Shown piece by piece: positions 25,601 through 33,819 of a DNA stretch of 61,114 bases (within the stretch, counting starts at the first letter, position 1; every line of letters starts with the position of its first letter). The notes under the pieces are model-generated. The model was not told the DNA's origin and did not search any database. It saw only the letters and a list, made by a program, of their open reading frames with translations. The stretch is from NCBI GenBank assembly GCA_015066115.1, contig SVOZ01000010.1:1-61114 (forward strand). Reading direction: 5' to 3'. The stretch is from Oscillospiraceae bacterium (lineage in GTDB: Bacteria > Bacillota > Clostridia > Oscillospirales > Ruminococcaceae). The position numbers and the translations under genes were made by a program.

Positions 25601-27943
25601 TTATCTTCTGGGGCGTACTATTAACTTTATTCCCCTCTTGGCACATTCGTCTACAATTTCTTTAAAATCCCGCGTCTCTTGCTCGCTCATTTCTCTTTCG
25701 CGGTCGAAAAAGCAGGTAAGATAAGCGGCATAATACTCGGCAGGATAGTTGTGTTTAAACCACGCGCAGCGCAGCGCATTTAAAACATAAGAAACCGCGT
25801 GTGCCTTATTAAACATATATCGGATTTTTTTAAGCGAGTCAATATACCACTTCTCAACTCCCGCATTCTGCATAATGCTTATATATTTCAGAGTAGTATC
25901 ATTTTCATCGCCAAGTTTTCCTTTTCTGACACATTCAGCAATTTTAAATGCATCTTTTCTATCAACACCGCACTCCACAAGCTTAAGAAAAACGTCATCG
26001 CGATTCGCGGGCAACTGACTTAAAGTGCGCCCCTCTTTCAGCAGTTCCTCACCGTTATTAAGCCATGTGCCCGTTCCGTGTGAGAGGCCCATAATTTTTA
26101 CAAGGTCATTAAAGTTGTTGGGGCTTGTTTCCCAAAGCATATTTCTCATAAAGCCGGAAGAAAACTCAGGAATGGCAAGGGTATCCACTTCTTTGAATAT
26201 CTTTAAGATTACAGGGTCATTGTAATCTATATCCATTATGTTTGCTCCCGTATATTCTTCCAGAAGTTCAAGTAGGTCGATAGTAACGTAATCAAGGACA
26301 TCCAGTTTTAAAATAGTGTTGTGCAGATCGTGAAAATCGAGATGTGTGACGGTGTCAATACAGTTTACCCTATCAATTCTTCTAAGCGGCGTAAAATCCT
26401 CAAACGACATTCTTTCGGGGAGGATCATAATTCCGCCCGGATGCTCACTATCGCAACTTTTAACACCGCATAATTTGTTATTATCGATGATATATTCCCG
26501 CTCATCTTTGGACAAGCTGTTGCCCGTTTCATACTCGTAGGCATCAAAACAAACCATCTCAGCGTGTCTGTTTGTCAACTTGCGAACTATGCCTGCATAT
26601 GCAAGTCTATCTACGCCAAATATTTGACACAGACACTCAACTGCCGCATTCTTCATTTGCTTTGAGAAAGTCAGATCTATATCAGGAATTCTACTGCCGT
26701 CATATCCCATAAAGGTTTCATAAGGGATGTTGTGTCCGTCTGCTTTTAAGGGCGCTTGGCACACGGGGCAATCTTTTGGTGCAAGGTCAAAGCCATCTGC
26801 CTTATCTACCTCAAAATTGATGTAATGACAATGCGGGCAGTAGTAGTGTGCTTTCAAGGGATTTACATCTGAAATTCCCAAAAGAAAGGCAACAAGCGAG
26901 GAGCCTACTGCACTGCGTGCGCCGACATAAGATCCCAAACCGTTTATATATTTTACAAGGCGGTGGGCAATAAAATAATATGTGGCAAAATCGTTGTTTT
27001 TGATATGGCAAAGCTCTGTATCAAGTCTTTCAGTTATTGGTTCAGGAAGATTTTCGCCGTATATCTCCTTAGCTTTTGAAAAGACAGGTTCACTTATCTG
27101 CTCATAGGCATTTTCAATTTTGGGAGGATAAAAGCCCTCTTTAATAGGCGACACCTCTTCTATATGGGTTATATGGGTTGCAATCATAATAGGGTTTTCT
27201 ATCACTACCCAATAGGCAGCATCCTCTCCAAGATAGAAAAAATCCTCAAGCATTTCTTCGGTTGTGCGAAAATAAAGATTTTTATCATCGTTTGTGTGGC
27301 CGTATGACGCGCGAATAATTTCGCGGCAAAGCTCGTCTTGTTTCTCAATATAGTGGCAGTTTCCGGTTACAACGGTTGGGATGCCGAGTTCTCTGCCCAA
27401 ATCATATATCTTTTTGTTTATTTCCTTTTGCTCGGGATCATCGGTAGGATAAATTTCAAAATAATTATAAAACAGAGCTATTTTTTCTATTTCTTCTATT
27501 GGATAGTTATATTCAAATGCAGTATACAACAGTCCCATATTTCCGCAGGAGCCTATAAGCAGATTTTTGCGGTTTTGTTTTACTGCATTTATTGGAATAA
27601 ATTTGTATGTGCCATCGAATTCTGTAGCTGAAATAATTTTATAAAGCTCTTTTACTCCGTCCTGATTTTTGCAAAGCAGAGTTAGTCCATGATATTTTGG
27701 ACCATCTTCACACTTAACAAAGACCTCGGCACCGTAAATCACCTTTAAGCCCGAACCTTTATATTTTTGATATTTTTTTGCAATTTCAGGAAAATCCTGA
27801 ACGTTATCGCGATTGGTAAAGGCTATGGCTTTTATAGAATTTTTTACAGCAAATTCCATCGCCTCTTCAGGACTGATAACCGATACATCGTCAGATAATT
27901 TAGTATTCAAATGCAATTCTGCTCTACAAAGATTTTTATTCAT
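25601..27943 (-). CDS. Shortened PolC-like DNA polymerase III alpha homologue with degenerate PHP domain
   Basis: 780 aa from ATG 27943, 8 nt behind AGGAG. Clear PolC relationships: HYYCPHCHYINFEVDKADGF and CPVCQAPLKADGHNIPYETF (zinc region), GYDGSRIPDIDLTFS (palm Asp pair), SEHPGGIMILP, THLDFHDLHNTILKLDVLD (third palm Asp), SGLSHGTGTWLNN, YMFNKAHAVSYVLNALRCAW. Compared with PolC (about 1440 aa) it lacks the N-terminal OB part, the exonuclease inserted in PHP and everything after GIKLIVRPRR. The PHP site is eroded: ELHLNTKLS for ELHLHTxMS and TNRDNVQDFPE for TDHGVVQAFPE. A truncated catalytic paralogue or an accessory polymerase are possible. First gene inside the island, read toward the left boundary. 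Confidence 0.85.
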   Translation of the reverse strand: MNKNLCRAELHLNTKLSDDVSVISPEEAMEFAVKNSIKAIAFTNRDNVQDFPEIAKKYQKYKGSGLKVIYGAEVFVKCEDGPKYHGLTLLCKNQDGVKELYKIISATEFDGTYKFIPINAVKQNRKNLLIGSCGNMGLLYTAFEYNYPIEEIEKIALFYNYFEIYPTDDPEQKEINKKIYDLGRELGIPTVVTGNCHYIEKQDELCREIIRASYGHTNDDKNLYFRTTEEMLEDFFYLGEDAAYWVVIENPIMIATHITHIEEVSPIKEGFYPPKIENAYEQISEPVFSKAKEIYGENLPEPITERLDTELCHIKNNDFATYYFIAHRLVKYINGLGSYVGARSAVGSSLVAFLLGISDVNPLKAHYYCPHCHYINFEVDKADGFDLAPKDCPVCQAPLKADGHNIPYETFMGYDGSRIPDIDLTFSKQMKNAAVECLCQIFGVDRLAYAGIVRKLTNRHAEMVCFDAYEYETGNSLSKDEREYIIDNNKLCGVKSCDSEHPGGIMILPERMSFEDFTPLRRIDRVNCIDTVTHLDFHDLHNTILKLDVLDYVTIDLLELLEEYTGANIMDIDYNDPVILKIFKEVDTLAIPEFSSGFMRNMLWETSPNNFNDLVKIMGLSHGTGTWLNNGEELLKEGRTLSQLPANRDDVFLKLVECGVDRKDAFKIAECVRKGKLGDENDTTLKYISIMQNAGVEKWYIDSLKKIRYMFNKAHAVSYVLNALRCAWFKHNYPAEYYAAYLTCFFDREREMSEQETRDFKEIVDECAKRGIKLIVRPRR

Positions 27944-27996
27944 TTTCATTCTCCTTTTCACGCTCACTTTTCTTATGTATATAATATCACAATCAT

Positions 27997-28014
27997 TGAA
28001 CCAATTATGGTACA
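27997..28014. promoter_or_regulatory. Island palindrome, site 1
   Basis: Minus strand reads TGTACCATAATTGGTTCA, an inverted repeat with half-sites TGTACC/GGTTCA. It lies between the divergent PolC-like and DUF2779 genes, just upstream of the -35 box of the latter. Confidence 0.6.
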
Positions 28015-28039
28015 TTGGCTAACACATACTATATATTAG

Positions 28040-28068
28040 TTGATGATAATAAAAAGATATGCTATAAT
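28040..28068 (+). promoter_or_regulatory. Sigma-A promoter of DUF2779 gene
   Basis: TTGATG at 28040-28045, 17-nt spacer, TATAAT at 28063-28068. Confidence 0.75.
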
Positions 28069-28111
28069 AAGAAAAACTCGTTTAAAAAACTGTGAAGGGT
28101 GTTTTTGACAG

Positions 28112-29608
28112 ATGCTACATTTATCAAAATCCAAATACTGCGGAATATGGCAGTGCCCAAAAATCGCCTGGATGCGAAAATACATGCCGGAGAAGGCCGC
28201 TGTTGACGGCGCCGTTCTTTCCCGAATGGAAAACGGAAATATAGTGGGCGATCTTGCTATGGGACTTTTCGGAGATTTCGTTGAGGTTACCGCCTACGAC
28301 GGAGAAAAGCTTGATCTTACCAAAATGGTTACCGACACCAAAATACATATGGAAAACGGCACACCCATAATTTGCGAAGCCTCGTTTGATTACAACGGGC
28401 TATACTGTGCGGTGGATATACTCAAAAAGGAAAACGGCGGTTGGGCCATTTACGAAGTTAAGAGTTCAACCAATGACGACAAAGAGGTTTACGTCGCCGA
28501 CATAGCATATCAGAAGTACGTTCTTGAAAATAGCGGCGTAAATGTAACGGGCACTTATCTGGTTACAATTAACAGCGATTATGTTTTTGACGGCGTTCTT
28601 GATATTGAAAAGTTCTTTAAAATAACCGACATGCACAGCGCGGTTATTCCCGAGCAAAACAGTATAATGGCGAATTTATCCATTGCCGAAAGACTGCTCG
28701 CTTCCGACGAGGAGCCCTACGTTGACATTCACGTAGGTTGCGATTATCCATATCCCTGCTCTTTTTGGAATTACTGCACAAAGCATCTTCCCTCTCCCTG
28801 CGTTTTTGACGTATACCGAATGCCTTTTAAGAGAAAGCTTGAGTTTTACAAAAAGGGCAAAGCTTCATTTAGTGATTTGATTTTGGAAAGCAGTATCACA
28901 AACGAAAAGCAGATGCGGCAAATTTCTTATGCACTTTCGGAGCAAGGAGATTACATAGACAAGGACGGCATCAGGGATTTTCTCGACACTCTATCCTATC
29001 CGCTGTATTTCCTCGATTTTGAAACAATGCAGCCGGTTATCCCCGAATATATCGGCACAAGGCCTTATCAGCAGATTCCCTTCCAATACTCTTTGCACTA
29101 TATCGAAAAAGAAGGCGGCAAGCTTATGCACAAAGAATTTCTCGCCGAGTCGGGCACTGACCCGAGGCGTGCGATAGCCGAGCGTCTTTGCGAGGATATA
29201 CCGATGAATGTTTGCGTAACTGCTTACAACAAGGCTTTTGAGTGCACACGGCTTAAAGAGCTTGCAAAAGCCTTCCCCGACCTTGCAGAGCATCTTTTAA
29301 ACATCGAGAGCAATATTAAAGACCTGCTCGTTCCCTTTCAGTCGGGATATTACTACAACAAGGCTATGGGCGGCAGCTTTTCTATAAAAAGCGTTCTTCC
29401 CGCGCTGTTCCCGGGTGACCCCGCGCTTGATTATCACAACCTTGAAGGAGTGCACAACGGCGGCGAAGCCATGACATTGTTCCCCAAAATAAAAGACCTG
29501 CCCGAAGACGAGCAAAAAATCGCCCGCCACAATTTACTTAAATACTGCGAGCTTGACACCTTTGCTATGGTAAAGGTTTGGGAGAAGCTGATGGAATCGA
29601 TTAAATAA
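28112..29608 (+). CDS. DUF2779 protein: Cas4-like nuclease plus RNase H-fold exonuclease
   Basis: 498 aa. The N-terminal half is Cas4/RecB-like: LSKSKYCGIWQCPKIAW, the PD-(D/E)xK core PIICEASFDYNGLYCAVDIL...AIYEVKSS (Asp about 93, Glu-Val-Lys about 110), and a Cys set CDYPYPCSFWNYC that with an early Cys could hold a 4Fe-4S cluster. The C-terminal half (from about 285) starts with PLYFLDFETM (Asp-x-Glu) and ends with LKYCELDTFAMVKVWEKL, the layout of a DEDD-type 3'-5' exonuclease. DUF2779 proteins occur in many bacteria with unknown role, DNA processing being the natural guess. Followed after 17 bp by the 266-aa unknown gene, likely the same transcript. Confidence 0.87.
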   Translation: MLHLSKSKYCGIWQCPKIAWMRKYMPEKAAVDGAVLSRMENGNIVGDLAMGLFGDFVEVTAYDGEKLDLTKMVTDTKIHMENGTPIICEASFDYNGLYCAVDILKKENGGWAIYEVKSSTNDDKEVYVADIAYQKYVLENSGVNVTGTYLVTINSDYVFDGVLDIEKFFKITDMHSAVIPEQNSIMANLSIAERLLASDEEPYVDIHVGCDYPYPCSFWNYCTKHLPSPCVFDVYRMPFKRKLEFYKKGKASFSDLILESSITNEKQMRQISYALSEQGDYIDKDGIRDFLDTLSYPLYFLDFETMQPVIPEYIGTRPYQQIPFQYSLHYIEKEGGKLMHKEFLAESGTDPRRAIAERLCEDIPMNVCVTAYNKAFECTRLKELAKAFPDLAEHLLNIESNIKDLLVPFQSGYYYNKAMGGSFSIKSVLPALFPGDPALDYHNLEGVHNGGEAMTLFPKIKDLPEDEQKIARHNLLKYCELDTFAMVKVWEKLMESIK

Positions 29609-29625
29609 GAAAGGATAAATTATGA

Positions 29626-30426
29626 ATGAGCAAAAATCAATATGTAGATTCTTTCTTGAAAGGAATTAAAAACAAGGAAAAGAACAACTTAAATAGTCCA
29701 AACAACGAAGAGAGCATCTTGAGTGCTATTAACCTTGCCTACGGTGACGCAAAAAGAACGATGACGGGTATTGGCGACTTTGATGTAAGCATAAAAAACA
29801 CCGCTTTTAAAAATTTAGCCAACAAATTTTTAGAGTATTTTAAAAACGCGGCTCCCGACAGCGAAGAATCAGCCCTCGGCGAAAAATACTTCGATGATTT
29901 CCACGAAAAACTATGCAAAATTTGGTGTGATGCCTTTTCCAATTCAAGCACTATCGGAACTTATGGTAAAGCACAAAAAATCGTTAATATGACATTTAAG
30001 TATTTGTATTGTTGCGAGAATGTTGATGAAAACTATTTTAAATATTGCCATATGCCGTTAGATAGTTTTACATTGGAATGGTACAAGCGCATCACCGAAA
30101 AAGATGATAAGTCTAACAAAGTAAATTTGCCGTATGATATGAAGTGGAGCAAGTTAGATAAAGATTTATATATTAAAATCACCAACAAGATACGAGAGAA
30201 GCTAAAGCAAAATTTAAAACTAAACGATAAAAATGGTAATGGAATTTCTTTACCCGAAGAGCCTTTGTTAGCCGAATTTATCATTTGGCCGAACATACAA
30301 TTGCAAATGGCAGTCGAGGATTTTTATTTTGCCTATAATGATATTAGAAATGCGAATGAAAAGAGGACTTTCAAAGAGATGACTTTAGACGTTAAGCTCA
30401 AGGAAATAAAAAAAGTTTTACCATAA
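29626..30426 (+). CDS. Unrecognised protein, 266 aa
   Basis: Starts at ATG 29626 (an ATG at 29622 in another frame gives only 15 codons). Soluble, Lys/Asn-rich, mostly helical, with no familiar motif; the middle reads WCDAFSNSSTIGTYGKAQKI and FKYLYCCENVDENYFKYCHM. AT-rich compared with DUF2779 upstream, so the two may have different histories although they share a transcript. It ends at a strong bidirectional terminator. I cannot assign a function. Confidence 0.7.
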   Translation: MSKNQYVDSFLKGIKNKEKNNLNSPNNEESILSAINLAYGDAKRTMTGIGDFDVSIKNTAFKNLANKFLEYFKNAAPDSEESALGEKYFDDFHEKLCKIWCDAFSNSSTIGTYGKAQKIVNMTFKYLYCCENVDENYFKYCHMPLDSFTLEWYKRITEKDDKSNKVNLPYDMKWSKLDKDLYIKITNKIREKLKQNLKLNDKNGNGISLPEEPLLAEFIIWPNIQLQMAVEDFYFAYNDIRNANEKRTFKEMTLDVKLKEIKKVLP

Positions 30427-30434
30427 TAAAAACG

Positions 30435-30475
30435 CAACGTCCCACCTTGAACCAAATTTGGTACAAGGTGGGACG
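30435..30475. terminator. Terminator with embedded palindrome (site 2)
   Basis: ACGTCCCACCTTG / CAAGGTGGGACGT stem enclosing TGAACCAAATTTGGTACA (30448-30465), then TTTTT. The loop carries the island palindrome, so it may have arisen by fusion of a repeat end with a terminator. Confidence 0.8.
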
Positions 30476-30633
30476 TTTTTGTGCTATAACGCATATTTTT
30501 TCAAAAGCCCAACTATTTTGGGTAGAGAAAAATCCGCCCGAATTTCTTCGGGCAGATAAGTTTACTCATTAGGTTATGAATTATTTAATATCCTTAATCG
30601 CAGCCTGTGCATCGATACACAAAAAAGGGGAAA

Positions 30634-31188
30634 TTATATATCCAAAGGTTCGCGTTTTGCGCCAAAAAGGAACTGCGACTCCTCGGGAACTTGCTCCTCA
30701 TAAATATCCCAAAATGCATTATGTCCGTTTTCCAAAACATAATTATACTCATTTTCATAAATTTGTACAGGCTGAACGTGATAGCATTGGCAACCTAAAT
30801 TATGGAAATCGAAAAGGTAATAATCAAAGCCAAATGCTTTTTTTGCTTCATTAGATACCTTAACCATCGTGCCTGACTTAAAAGCAATCTCCTTGCTGTA
30901 TAGTTTTGAAATCATATCCGCAATATCTGACAGCAAGATTTTTTCTTTTTCGGCATCCAGCAACCCGTCAGTCATCACATAAAATTCCGAATCAAATGCT
31001 TCGTCAGCCGTCATGCCAACAGTAACATATTTGCTAAACGAACCAAACAAGTCTTCTTGCATACGATACATATCCACTTCAACATACGCAGGAACAAAAT
31101 CCTTTGCAATCAAAGTTTGTGCGTTAAAGGTTTCGGCATATTGCTTGATAATTTCTTCTTTTGTTGTAGAGCTTAATTGAATTTTCAT
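30634..31188 (-). CDS. Unrecognised protein, 184 aa
   Basis: ATG 31188 behind AGGAGAGTG. Soluble acidic protein: LIAKDFVPAYVEVDMYRMQE, GMTADEAFDSEFYVMTDGLL, AFGFDYYLFDFHNLGCQCYH, ending FGAKREPLDI. A suppressor-of-fused-like or other immunity-type fold is possible from the mix of strands and the YYLFDF core but I cannot support it by motif. It has its own promoter and terminator, both inside repeated intergenic units. One of four separately transcribed genes in this part of the island. Confidence 0.65.
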   Translation of the reverse strand: MKIQLSSTTKEEIIKQYAETFNAQTLIAKDFVPAYVEVDMYRMQEDLFGSFSKYVTVGMTADEAFDSEFYVMTDGLLDAEKEKILLSDIADMISKLYSKEIAFKSGTMVKVSNEAKKAFGFDYYLFDFHNLGCQCYHVQPVQIYENEYNYVLENGHNAFWDIYEEQVPEESQFLFGAKREPLDI

Positions 31189-31235
31189 TATAACACTCTC
31201 CTGTAATTATTTACAAAACATTATATAAAAGTACC

Positions 31236-31253
31236 TGAACCGAATTTGGTACA
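31236..31253. promoter_or_regulatory. Island palindrome, site 3
   Basis: Reads TGAACCGAATTTGGTACA; lies 18 bp downstream of the -10 box of the 30634-31188 gene, i.e. in its 5' leader. Confidence 0.6.
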
Positions 31254-31408
31254 AGATAGGCGTTTATTTGATTATAGCAAATGTTTTTATAAAACTCAAC
31301 TAATTTTGTATATAAAAATCCGCTCGAAGAAATTCGGGCGGATAAGTTTTGTTTGTTGTAAAGCGGCAGGGGCAAGCCCCTGCCCTACAAAATCTAATTA
31401 CTTAGATT
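31240..31408. repeat. 169-bp intergenic repeat, copy R1
   Basis: Differs from copy R2 (32270-32438) by one base. On the minus strand it carries, in order: the hairpin GGCAGGGGC/GCCCCTGCC, a terminator hairpin TCCGCCCGAA / TTCGAGCGGA with T-run, a sigma-A promoter (TTGAGT at 31299-31294, 17-nt spacer, TATAAT at 31276-31271) and the TGTACC palindrome. It ends one transcript and starts the next. Confidence 0.9.
31271..31299 (-). promoter_or_regulatory. Cassette promoter in R1
   Basis: TTGAGT-17-TATAAT on the minus strand, ahead of the 184-aa gene 30634-31188. Confidence 0.8.
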
Positions 31409-31451
31409 CTTTGCTTGCGGCCTATGCGGCGGTACGCAAAAGCAAAAATTA

Positions 31452-32216
31452 TTAAACTTCAACATATTTAATTTCATGTTCTTTTGCAAACTCAATAGCG
31501 TAGGAACCTTTTGGTGCTTCTATTATAAAAGTTTCTCGCTTTTGCGGATACCACGATGACATCGCATCAAAGGTTTCCATCTCGAATTCTATATCAATTT
31601 TTCTAACAGAAGCTGGTATTACAATTCTTTCCAAAGTTTCACAAGAACCAAAGGCACCGCCTTTAATTTCTTTCACCCCTTCAGGTAATACAATTTCGGT
31701 AATATGTTCGTTCCACGCAAATGCAAGTTCACCAATTATTTGTGTGCCGTCAGGTACAATATACTTTGTTTCTTTACAGTTGGTGGGATAAAAGATGAGT
31801 TTTTTACCATCTTTTGAAAACAACTTTCTATTAACGGTCTTTAATAAGTTGTTATTTTCGCTTACAATAACATCACACGCACAATTGGTAAAGGGAGATT
31901 TACCCAACTTTTTCAAATTATCAGGCAATACTACTTCTGCCAATTTCGTACAATGACCAAAAGCATCGTATGCAATTTCTTCTAACGACTTAGGTAGGGA
32001 GATTTTGTTCATACCGCAAGCACAGAAAGCAGAAGAGCCTATTTTTTTGATGCCTTCTTCGATAATTACAGAATGCACATCATAAGCTTCATAAAATGCT
32101 TCTTTGCCTATTATAGTAAACGTTCCTGGCACAACAACTTCCAACGCTGAAGTTTGGTCTTCTTCAGGTTGATATTTTTTTAATGTAGAGCCATCATTCG
32201 AAACAACAAAAGGCAT
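31452..32216 (-). CDS. BspA-type leucine-rich-repeat protein
   Basis: 254 aa from ATG 32216, 9 nt behind AAAGGAG; the frame upstream to 32405 crosses the R2 repeat and is rejected. It is built of LRR_5/BspA repeats such as TIIGKEAFYEAYDVHSVIIE, IKKIGSSAFCACGMNKISLP, LEEIAYDAFGHCTKLAEVVL, TQIIGELAFAWNEHITEIVL and VKEIKGGAFGSCETLERIVI. No signal peptide, so it is intracellular, unlike typical BspA surface proteins. In this family repeats serve as protein-binding scaffolds. Own promoter (R2) and terminator (R1). Confidence 0.85.
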   Translation of the reverse strand: MPFVVSNDGSTLKKYQPEEDQTSALEVVVPGTFTIIGKEAFYEAYDVHSVIIEEGIKKIGSSAFCACGMNKISLPKSLEEIAYDAFGHCTKLAEVVLPDNLKKLGKSPFTNCACDVIVSENNNLLKTVNRKLFSKDGKKLIFYPTNCKETKYIVPDGTQIIGELAFAWNEHITEIVLPEGVKEIKGGAFGSCETLERIVIPASVRKIDIEFEMETFDAMSSWYPQKRETFIIEAPKGSYAIEFAKEHEIKYVEV

Positions 32217-32265
32217 ATTATTAACTCCTTTAATATTTTTGTTGAACATATTATACTCTCTACAT

Positions 32266-32283
32266 TGCACCGAATTTGGTACA
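32266..32283. promoter_or_regulatory. Island palindrome, site 4
   Basis: Reads TGCACCGAATTTGGTACA; in the 5' leader of the LRR-protein gene at the same distance from the -10 box as site 3. Confidence 0.6.
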
Positions 32284-32438
32284 AGATAGGCGTTTATTTG
32301 ATTATAGCAAATGTTTTTATAAAACTCAACTAATTTTGTATATAAAAATCCGCTCGAAGAAATTCGGGCGGATAAGTTTTGTTTGTTGTAAAGCGGCAGG
32401 AGCAAGCCCCTGCCCTACAAAATCTAATTACTTAGATT
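32270..32438. repeat. 169-bp intergenic repeat, copy R2
   Basis: Same layout as R1, one base changed (CAGGAGC for CAGGGGC). Promoter TTGAGT (32329-32324), TATAAT (32306-32301) on the minus strand drives the LRR gene. Confidence 0.9.
32301..32329 (-). promoter_or_regulatory. Cassette promoter in R2
   Basis: TTGAGT-17-TATAAT on the minus strand. Confidence 0.8.
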
Positions 32439-32479
32439 ATTTGACAGTTGCCTGCGATGTAGTACGCAAAAGAGGGAAA

Positions 32480-33034
32480 TTAGTTTAGTTCCGCTTTTTG
32501 CAAATCAATATACAACTCCGATGTACAATCATCTTGGCCGAAGCGGTCGTTAACATAAAGATAATAATGCTTTTCTTCTTTCATAGAGAAAATATTTGTT
32601 CTTAAATCAGGATCATATCCATTACATGGCCCATCATATTCACCATGAAAAGAAATCTCACCAGGTTTTGAGTTGATGGCAATCATCCAATCGGTACAAT
32701 ATTCACTTTCCATTTCAAATTCGATGTCTTTCCCCGAAAACGCATCACGAAGGGAGTCTACTACATATTTAATTCGTTTAATATCCAGAGTTTCAAAATC
32801 ATCCTCATAAACTTCATCATCATAATTATCTGCATATTTTTTTAAGTATGTAATATTACCTTTTCCATCAAACATACTATTTTTTGAAAAAGCAAATTTT
32901 TTGATTGTTTCGCGCAGAGCATCGCGTCCTTTTTCAAAGCAACCATACGCTTCACAAGTTGTTATAAAATCACTAGAATTATAACAAGTATTAGGAAGTG
33001 AAGTTTTTACAGTTAATACCCAAATCTCTTTCAT
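32480..33034 (-). CDS. Unrecognised protein, 184 aa
   Basis: ATG 33034 behind GAGGTG. Soluble acidic protein with EIWVLTVKTSLPNTCYNSSD at the N-terminus, DDEVYEDDFETLDIKRIKYV in the middle and HYYLYVNDRFGQDDCTSELY near the end. The opening strand and the even acidic character recall small immunity or sensor proteins, but no family is recognised. It has its own promoter in the R3 unit (TTGAGT-17-TATAAT) and ends at the R2 terminator. Confidence 0.65.
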   Translation of the reverse strand: MKEIWVLTVKTSLPNTCYNSSDFITTCEAYGCFEKGRDALRETIKKFAFSKNSMFDGKGNITYLKKYADNYDDEVYEDDFETLDIKRIKYVVDSLRDAFSGKDIEFEMESEYCTDWMIAINSKPGEISFHGEYDGPCNGYDPDLRTNIFSMKEEKHYYLYVNDRFGQDDCTSELYIDLQKAELN

Positions 33035-33099
33035 TAGTTACACCTCATTTATAAATTTGTTATCGCATTTGCGATATAAGTGTATTTTACGCCTCACCA

Positions 33100-33117
33100 T
33101 GCACCGAAGTTGGTACA
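33100..33117. promoter_or_regulatory. Island palindrome, site 5
   Basis: Reads TGCACCGAAGTTGGTACA; same position relative to the promoter as sites 3 and 4. Confidence 0.6.
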
Positions 33118-33175
33118 AGGCAGATGTTTATTTAATTATATTAAATAATATTATAAAACTCAACTGTTTTTGCGA
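33103..33175. repeat. Partial, diverged copy R3 of the intergenic repeat
   Basis: Shares the palindrome, the ATTTAATTATA promoter part and AAAACTCAACT with R1/R2, but lacks the downstream hairpins. Another diverged part (terminator region AAATCCGCCCGAA / TTCGGGCAGA) lies at 30520-30560. Confidence 0.7.
33135..33163 (-). promoter_or_regulatory. Cassette promoter in R3
   Basis: TTGAGT (33163-33158), 17-nt spacer, TATAAT (33140-33135), minus strand. Confidence 0.8.
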
Positions 33176-33211
33176 GAAGCTTTTACACGCAAATTACAGC
33201 CTGTGTGGCAA

Positions 33212-33817
33212 TTAGACCGGCCAGGCGACAAAAAGATAAGCCTTATATCTTTCTTTTTGCTCACTGTAATAAATATTTTGGTAAAGTGATGCCGGCTCAA
33301 AGGCGTCTTTAAGAATAGATACGCTTTGCTCATAAGCCTCACTGCTTGGCGGCTCGTTTGCGGCAACAACATACAGCATTTTGATTTTGCTTTTTCCAAA
33401 ATTATCTCTTAAATACTTAATAAATTCGAGAGTTACAGCTTTAAGGTCGTCGCCCGAAGCTGTAAAAAAATCTACACGCTGACTTTTCAAAACTATTTTA
33501 TTGAAATCCTCCATATCAAAGCCGATAATTCCGATTTCTCGCTCTAAAAGCGCGATGCTCTTAGTAAAATCAGATATATTTTCGGGGAAGATATTAAAGC
33601 GGACGTTTGGGTTTTCAAGCAGTCCCATCTTTTCCTTGTATTCTCTGATGGTGCCTCTATTTGCGCTTGAGTATTCATTCTCATCGGTTGTGCCGTCTTC
33701 CTCCCAGTTACAGTTTTCACATATCCAGTAGCTGTCAAGGGTGGGCTTGCCGCAAACGGGGCAGGTAACCTCGCTGAATATTTTCTTATTGACTTTGTAT
33801 TTATCTCTCAGATCCAT
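33212..33817 (-). CDS. CPCC-type zinc-ribbon protein with unknown C-terminal domain
   Basis: 201 aa, ribosome site AAGGAG lying in the end of the upstream gene. The N-terminus reads VTCPVCGKPTLDSYWICENC and NWEEDG, which is a CPCC-like zinc ribbon (Cys 19, 22, 33, 36) with the usual W-E-D tail and NRGTIREYKEKMG after it. The remaining 140 residues (ALLEREIGIIGFDMEDFNKI, KMLYVVAANEPPSSEAYEQS) are not recognised. Starts 2 bp after the stop of the 365-aa gene, so the two are one transcriptional unit. Confidence 0.75.
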   Translation of the reverse strand: MDLRDKYKVNKKIFSEVTCPVCGKPTLDSYWICENCNWEEDGTTDENEYSSANRGTIREYKEKMGLLENPNVRFNIFPENISDFTKSIALLEREIGIIGFDMEDFNKIVLKSQRVDFFTASGDDLKAVTLEFIKYLRDNFGKSKIKMLYVVAANEPPSSEAYEQSVSILKDAFEPASLYQNIYYSEQKERYKAYLFVAWPV

Positions 33818-33819
33818 AG

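Noticed and set aside
31246..32488. Two + strand ORFs with nearly identical N-terminal halves (31246-31455 and 32276-32488)
   Set aside because: They are translations of the 169-bp intergenic repeat R1/R2, which carries promoter and terminator signals on the opposite strand. The similarity reflects the DNA repeat and there is no ribosome site.
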